In this document: one piece after another, positions 43,957 through 46,333 of the stretch
How positions within the stretch are numbered: position 1 is the stretch's first letter
Layout: every line of letters starts with the position of its first letter
DNA from: an uncultured Anaerolineae bacterium
GTDB lineage: Bacteria; Chloroflexota; Anaerolineae; Promineifilales; Promineifilaceae
DNA length: 46,333 nucleotides
Assembly (NCBI GenBank): GCA_937943625.1
Contig: CALEAD010000039.1
Span: forward strand, 1-46,333
Direction of reading: 5' to 3'
Notes under the pieces: generated by a model
What the model saw: only the letters and a program-made list of their open reading frames with translations
Databases searched by the model: none
Told to the model about the DNA's origin: nothing
Program-made: the position numbers and the translations under genes

Positions 43957-43972
43957 ATCAATTAGAATTGAT
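43957..43972. promoter_or_regulatory. ArsR operator
   Basis: ATCAATTAGAATTGAT is a perfect inverted repeat (arms ATCAATT and AATTGAT) and contains the ATCAA-N6-TTGAT core known from ArsR-type operators. It sits 24 bases upstream of the arsR-arsC ATG and implies autoregulation by metalloid. Confidence 0.8.
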
Positions 43973-43982
43973 GGAATGATAC

Positions 43983-44021
43983 AAAAAAAGAGCAGCCATG
44001 TCAAATTAATGAGCCGCTCTT
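43983..44021 (-). terminator. Rho-independent terminator after the GDCC protein gene
   Basis: On the minus strand AAGAGCGGC (44021-44013) pairs with GCTGCTCTT (43996-43988), with one G-U pair, and is followed by a run of T (43989-43983). It partly overlaps the end of the 44006-44221 frame and separates that transcript from arsR-arsC. Confidence 0.7.
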
Positions 44022-44221
44022 TGATTGGCTTCTTGCTGCTTGCTGACGCAATGATGCGCGCCATAGGAACAGAAGATGCAGCAGTCGCCCGGCAACGGCC
44101 GTAACGCTGCGCCACACCTGGCGCATACATGAAAAGTCAGTCAGTAATCCAGGGGAATTTCGAGGGGAAACGTGTCATGGCAAACCAGACAGGTCAGGTT
44201 AGTTTGGGTAACTATTTCCAT
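44006..44221 (-). CDS. Cys-rich GDCCxFCSYG protein with in-frame UGA (candidate selenoprotein)
   Basis: 71 residues if one UGA is read through. Codons 1-26 give MEIVTQTNLTCLVCHDTFPL and EIPLDY, codon 27 is TGA (44143-44141), and codons 28-71 give LTFHVCARCGAALRPLPGDC, CIFCSYGAHHC and a short tail. As remembered, the family found with arsenic and mercury genes reads P-T-D-A-C-Q-F-F-Y-E-C-x-x-C, then L-x-P-x-x-G-D-C-C-V-F-C-S-Y-G. UGA falls exactly on the first Cys, five residues before the next. All other family cysteines (11, 14, 33, 36, 47, 48, 51, 58) are present and the frame is otherwise intact. A SECIS-like hairpin follows at 44125-44108. The alternative is a single-codon nonsense mutation. 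No enzymatic role is known. It lies between a truncated arsR and arsR-arsC. Confidence 0.6.
44108..44125 (-). promoter_or_regulatory. SECIS-like hairpin downstream of in-frame UGA
   Basis: On the minus strand TGCGCC-AGGTGT-GGCGCA forms a perfect six-base-pair stem with a six-base loop. The loop AGGUGU closely resembles the AGGUCU loop of the E. coli fdhF SECIS, including the G-U pair needed for SelB binding. The loop G lies 22 bases after the UGA, inside the range seen for bacterial SECIS elements. It might be chance, since the stem encodes V-C-A-R-C-G-A. Confidence 0.45.
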
Positions 44222-44262
44222 TTTCACCAGGCAGTAGGTCAATCAGCCACGATCAACGCGAT

Positions 44263-44526
44263 CTACTCTGTGGCGATGAGATGACCTTCAGGACCGCACA
44301 CCGTGCGGGTACGGATGCGCGCCGGGTTGAGGAAATGGCTCAACCAGCCGTGCCAATGGGTTATGGCGTTGCGGTCTATGCTGCAATAAATCCAACGGCC
44401 GTCTACCCGATCACGCCGTGAATGCACCAGGCCGGCCTTTTCCAGCGTGCGCAAATGGTGGGAAAGCAGATTCGGCGCCAGCCCCAAGGCAACACATCTT
44501 CCTGCGCAGGTTTTTCTACAGATCAC
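44263..44526 (-). CDS. 5'-truncated ArsR-family regulator
   Basis: 87 residues from a GTG at 44526. The recognition helix and wing are intact: ALGLAPNLLSHHLRTLEKAG, then RRDRVDGRWIYCSID, and the C-terminal NPARIRTRTVCGPEGH resembles ArsR proteins of arsenic operons. The usual first 30-40 residues (F-K-A-L-S-D-x-T-R-x-R-I-L) and the E-x-C-V-C-D metal site are missing. In their place is ICRKTCAGRC, directly abutting the end of the zinc-ribbon gene 10 bases upstream. A deletion probably removed the 5' part; it may be a pseudogene or a shortened protein. Confidence 0.6.
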   Translation of the reverse strand: MICRKTCAGRCVALGLAPNLLSHHLRTLEKAGLVHSRRDRVDGRWIYCSIDRNAITHWHGWLSHFLNPARIRTRTVCGPEGHLIATE

Positions 44527-44536
44527 GTTCGTTCAA

Positions 44537-44779
44537 TCACCCGCAGCCGCAGCCGCCAGAGCCGCAGCCACAGGCTGGGCCACTGCTTGTCATAGGCAAT
44601 GGCAGGCTGCTACCCCCACTTTCTGCGCCGATGAAGGCAACGGCCGTTAACAGCTGCTGCGTTTCGGTGGCGTGGCAAACCGGGCACTCTGGCCGTAATC
44701 CGGCATCCTTCTGCTGGAACGACGCCCGTACCGTGAAGGGGTGACCACACTGCTTACAGCGAAAATCATACAAAGGCAT
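44537..44779 (-). CDS. FmdB-family zinc-ribbon protein
   Basis: 80 residues. It begins MPLYDFRCKQCGHPFTV and continues with ECPVCHATETQQLL, the two C-x2-C pairs of the FmdB/CxxC_CxxC_SSSS zinc ribbon (about residues 8-11 and 32-35). The tail is Gly/Cys-rich (GPACGCGSGGCGCG), as in many FmdB proteins. Function is unproven; FmdB was named from a methanogen formamidase/formylmethanofuran context and is often called a regulatory protein. It is first in the run towards arsR and the Cys-rich protein. TACTTTCCTCC (plus strand) gives GGAGGAAAG as ribosome site. Confidence 0.85.
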   Translation of the reverse strand: MPLYDFRCKQCGHPFTVRASFQQKDAGLRPECPVCHATETQQLLTAVAFIGAESGGSSLPLPMTSSGPACGCGSGGCGCG

Positions 44780-44817
44780 ATTTTACTTTCCTCCACACGT
44801 AACAGGATAGTTTTGCC

Positions 44818-46062
44818 CTAAATTTTACCTTTTTCGCAGAGAATAGGCACGGCCATTTCCTGCACGCAATGATAGGCAAAGACATACATCCCGGCCGACC
44901 ACGCCTGATGCGGATGCCCCATGGGCAATCCGGTACGGCCGTGATGCCATTCATTAAACTCCCACTCTTCTGCAACACCCTGGCGGTTAAGCGCGGCCAG
45001 CTTTTCTAACTGTCGCCGCGCTTCATCCAATCGCCCCGTCTTAACCAGCGCCGCCACGTAAAAGCCGCCCACAAAGGGCCAGATGCCGCCGTTGTGGTAC
45101 TGCTCCGGCAAGTTCAGGTTGTTGTTGCGATAATATTCGCGCCAATCTTTGCTGCCGGGGTAAATCACCGGGTGCAGCACGCGCACCGGATACGGATCGG
45201 CGATCCCTATCTGATGCAGGTAATCCAGGATGCGCTTTTCTTGGGCTGGCGTGGCCACGCCAAACAAAATTGTCAACAAATTGCCGAAAACGTCGCAATA
45301 ATCGCCAAAATCGCGGAAAGCGACGTAGGGGAGGAAGTACGGCCGTTTCACCAGCACCGGCCCCACCTGGCTGAGCGTATGCGTCCACTCCGTGTGGCCG
45401 GGGCAGTTCGGCCCCCATTCCGCTTCATTCTCTGGCCCCACCCACAGCACAATGCGGATTTTGTGGCGCACGTCGTTGGCCATATCGTCATAGCGGGAAC
45501 CGTCACGGCCGATTGCCTGCGCCATTTCCGCCATGCCGCGCAGCGCCGCATACCAGAGCACATTGTCGTACAAGACATTGAAGCGGTTTGCCAGCAGGTC
45601 GGCCCAATCGGCCGCCTCGTGGACTTCTAGCAGGCCACAGCCGTTAGAATCCTGGTAACGCAGCCACAGCAGCGCTTGCTCCAGCGCCGGCCACTGCATT
45701 TGCAAAAAAGCAGCGTCCCCAGAGACGCGGTATTGAAACAGGTGGCCCAGGATAAACCAGAGGTTGGAGTCCACCGAACCGGCGTTGGTGTGATCCAGGC
45801 GCCCTGTTGCCACGCTAACGTTGTTGGGAATAGCCCCCAATTCTGACTGCTGGCTGGTCAATGTCAGCAGCGACGTGCGCAGGCAAATTTCGTGCCCCGG
45901 CGCGAGCAGAGCGCCGAGGGAGGTGATGACGCTGTCCCGCGCCCAAACGTGTGGGTATCCTTCTGGCGAGGCCATCAGGCCAATGGGGCTGCATTCGCTC
46001 TGCAGAGTGGTCTGCGCCTTCTCCAGGGCAATGTCAGTCAGGTTGGTCATGGGCATCTTCAT
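44818..46062 (-). CDS. Six-hairpin glycosidase, amylo-alpha-1,6-glucosidase-like
   Basis: 414 residues of the (alpha/alpha)6 barrel type. Recognisable parts are YPHVWARDSVITSLGALLAP near the start, GAIPNNVS, GSVDSNLWFILGHLFQYRV, DWADLLANRFNVLYDN, GGIWPFVGGFYVAALVKTG and GHPHQAWSAGMYVFAYH. These resemble bacterial glycogen-debranching-like and GH100-like proteins; acidic residues in R-D and D-S-N / D-W-A-D are probable catalytic or binding residues. There is no signal peptide, so it likely acts on cytoplasmic glycogen, trehalose or sucrose-type substrates. The gene starts 12 bases after the upstream Fe-S domain gene. MKMPMTNLT offers two other in-frame ATGs. Confidence 0.75.
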   Translation of the reverse strand: MKMPMTNLTDIALEKAQTTLQSECSPIGLMASPEGYPHVWARDSVITSLGALLAPGHEICLRTSLLTLTSQQSELGAIPNNVSVATGRLDHTNAGSVDSNLWFILGHLFQYRVSGDAAFLQMQWPALEQALLWLRYQDSNGCGLLEVHEAADWADLLANRFNVLYDNVLWYAALRGMAEMAQAIGRDGSRYDDMANDVRHKIRIVLWVGPENEAEWGPNCPGHTEWTHTLSQVGPVLVKRPYFLPYVAFRDFGDYCDVFGNLLTILFGVATPAQEKRILDYLHQIGIADPYPVRVLHPVIYPGSKDWREYYRNNNLNLPEQYHNGGIWPFVGGFYVAALVKTGRLDEARRQLEKLAALNRQGVAEEWEFNEWHHGRTGLPMGHPHQAWSAGMYVFAYHCVQEMAVPILCEKGKI

Positions 46063-46074
46063 ACTGTGCTGCGC

Positions 46075-46333
46075 CTAAAGCAAGGCTGCCAGCGTGGCGC
46101 GCCGGTCGGCAAAGGCCGGGTCATGGGCCAGCGCCGGGCATTCTGTGATGGTCCGGTTCTGCTGGATGAGGCCAAAGGCAAAGGCCATGCAAGTAGCTTC
46201 ACCGCACTCCTTACAGTTGGTCTTGGGCAGCAGTTCATAAATGTCTAAGGGGCGGGGGCGACGGCGGGCGCGGGTAACGGCCGTTAGCTCATCCCGGTGT
46301 GACCAAGTCATATTAATCGCCTCCACCAGCGCC
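46075..46333 (-). CDS. [4Fe-4S] domain protein (PF04060-like), 5' end outside window
   Basis: At least 85 residues, open to the window edge. The Fe-S motif is ELLPKTNCKECGEATCMAFA followed by CPAL, i.e. C-x2-C-x4-C then C about 20 residues later, as in the FeS domain of corrinoid and CO-dehydrogenase-linked proteins. The preceding segment is basic (RARRRPRPLD). GTG (46326) or ATG (46311) could be starts, but the frame continues upstream, so it may be the C-terminus of a larger protein. It is probably cotranscribed with the glycosidase. Confidence 0.6.
   Translation of the reverse strand, partial: ALVEAINMTWSHRDELTAVTRARRRPRPLDIYELLPKTNCKECGEATCMAFAFGLIQQNRTITECPALAHDPAFADRRATLAALL

Larger units (their letters stand above)
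823..46284. repeat. Highly iterated palindrome ACGGCCGT (dispersed, about 70 copies)
   Basis: Hand counting gives about 70 exact copies of ACGGCCGT across the window; the first is at 823-830 and the last at 46277-46284. With about 58% GC the random expectation is near one. The longer form AAACGGCCGTT is common. Most copies are inside genes, in all three frames: read as T-A-V, as N-G-R or Y-G-R, or as R-P. This explains the frequent TAV tripeptides. Copies are sparser in the molybdoenzyme genes, with 8 in 20769-32103. The core CGGCCG is an EagI-type site. Behaviour resembles HIP1 (GCGATCGC) of cyanobacteria; a function is not known. Confidence 0.9.

Overview
The window is GC-rich, densely packed bacterial DNA. 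The gene styles suggest a filamentous member of the Chloroflexota (Anaerolineae, Ardenticatenia or Caldilineae type). These include a cytoplasmic S10 carboxypeptidase, Tat-exported CISM molybdoenzymes, an ACR3-like arsenic carrier, an ArsR-ArsC fusion, many dispersed intergenic repeats and lipoprotein hydrolases. This placement is inferred; no rRNA or tRNA was seen. A palindromic octamer, ACGGCCGT, recurs about 70 times by hand count where roughly one is expected, much like HIP1 in cyanobacteria.

Layout. 1-275: 5' end of a transposase. 508-8617 (+): clostripain-type lipoprotein, FkbM methyltransferase, M23 lipoprotein, membrane alpha/beta hydrolase, a hypothetical protein, lipoate-protein ligase. 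8686-14685 (mostly -): SLC13/DASS permease, a small membrane protein and an ankyrin protein (+), a degenerate HIT protein, S10 carboxypeptidase, a DUF166 gene remnant, a ROK kinase. 15023-20559 (+): hypothetical helical protein, RlmK-like methyltransferase, GPH sugar transporter, RlmN, HIT hydrolase.

20769-33659 (+) is the centre of the window. Two complete three-subunit complex iron-sulfur molybdoenzymes (CISM) lie in tandem, each in the order ferredoxin subunit, NrfD membrane subunit, catalytic molybdopterin subunit. A strong terminator separates them and the same short motif precedes each. They are followed by a membrane-anchored monohaem cytochrome c, a TatA and an FmdE-like protein. Next come a carboxymuconolactone decarboxylase-like protein, a PhnD-type lipoprotein with one cysteine in its ligand region (as in the arsenite sensor AioX), and a NarX/NarL-type kinase-regulator pair. 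A tightly overlapping operon follows: padR, TauE/SafE permease, modA, modB, ACR3-like carrier, modC.

41862-46333 (-) is an arsenic-resistance region: FmdB-like zinc ribbon, 5'-truncated arsR, a small Cys-rich GDCCxFCSYG protein, an ArsR-ArsC fusion behind a canonical ATCAA-N6-TTGAT operator, a stand-alone ArsC and a metallophosphoesterase. The Cys-rich gene is the most striking item. Its frame is intact except for one UGA exactly where the family has a conserved Cys, and a hairpin with an AGGUGU loop lies at bacterial SECIS distance. It is either an undescribed selenoprotein or a single-codon pseudogene.

Taken together, 20.7-44.5 kb reads as a metalloid or sulfur-oxyanion respiration and detoxification island: two respiratory molybdoenzymes, their Tat, cytochrome and cofactor accessories, dedicated molybdate uptake, a candidate ligand sensor with a two-component system, and arsenic efflux and reduction. 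The enzyme substrate (arsenic, selenium, tetrathionate or polysulfide) cannot be settled from sequence alone.
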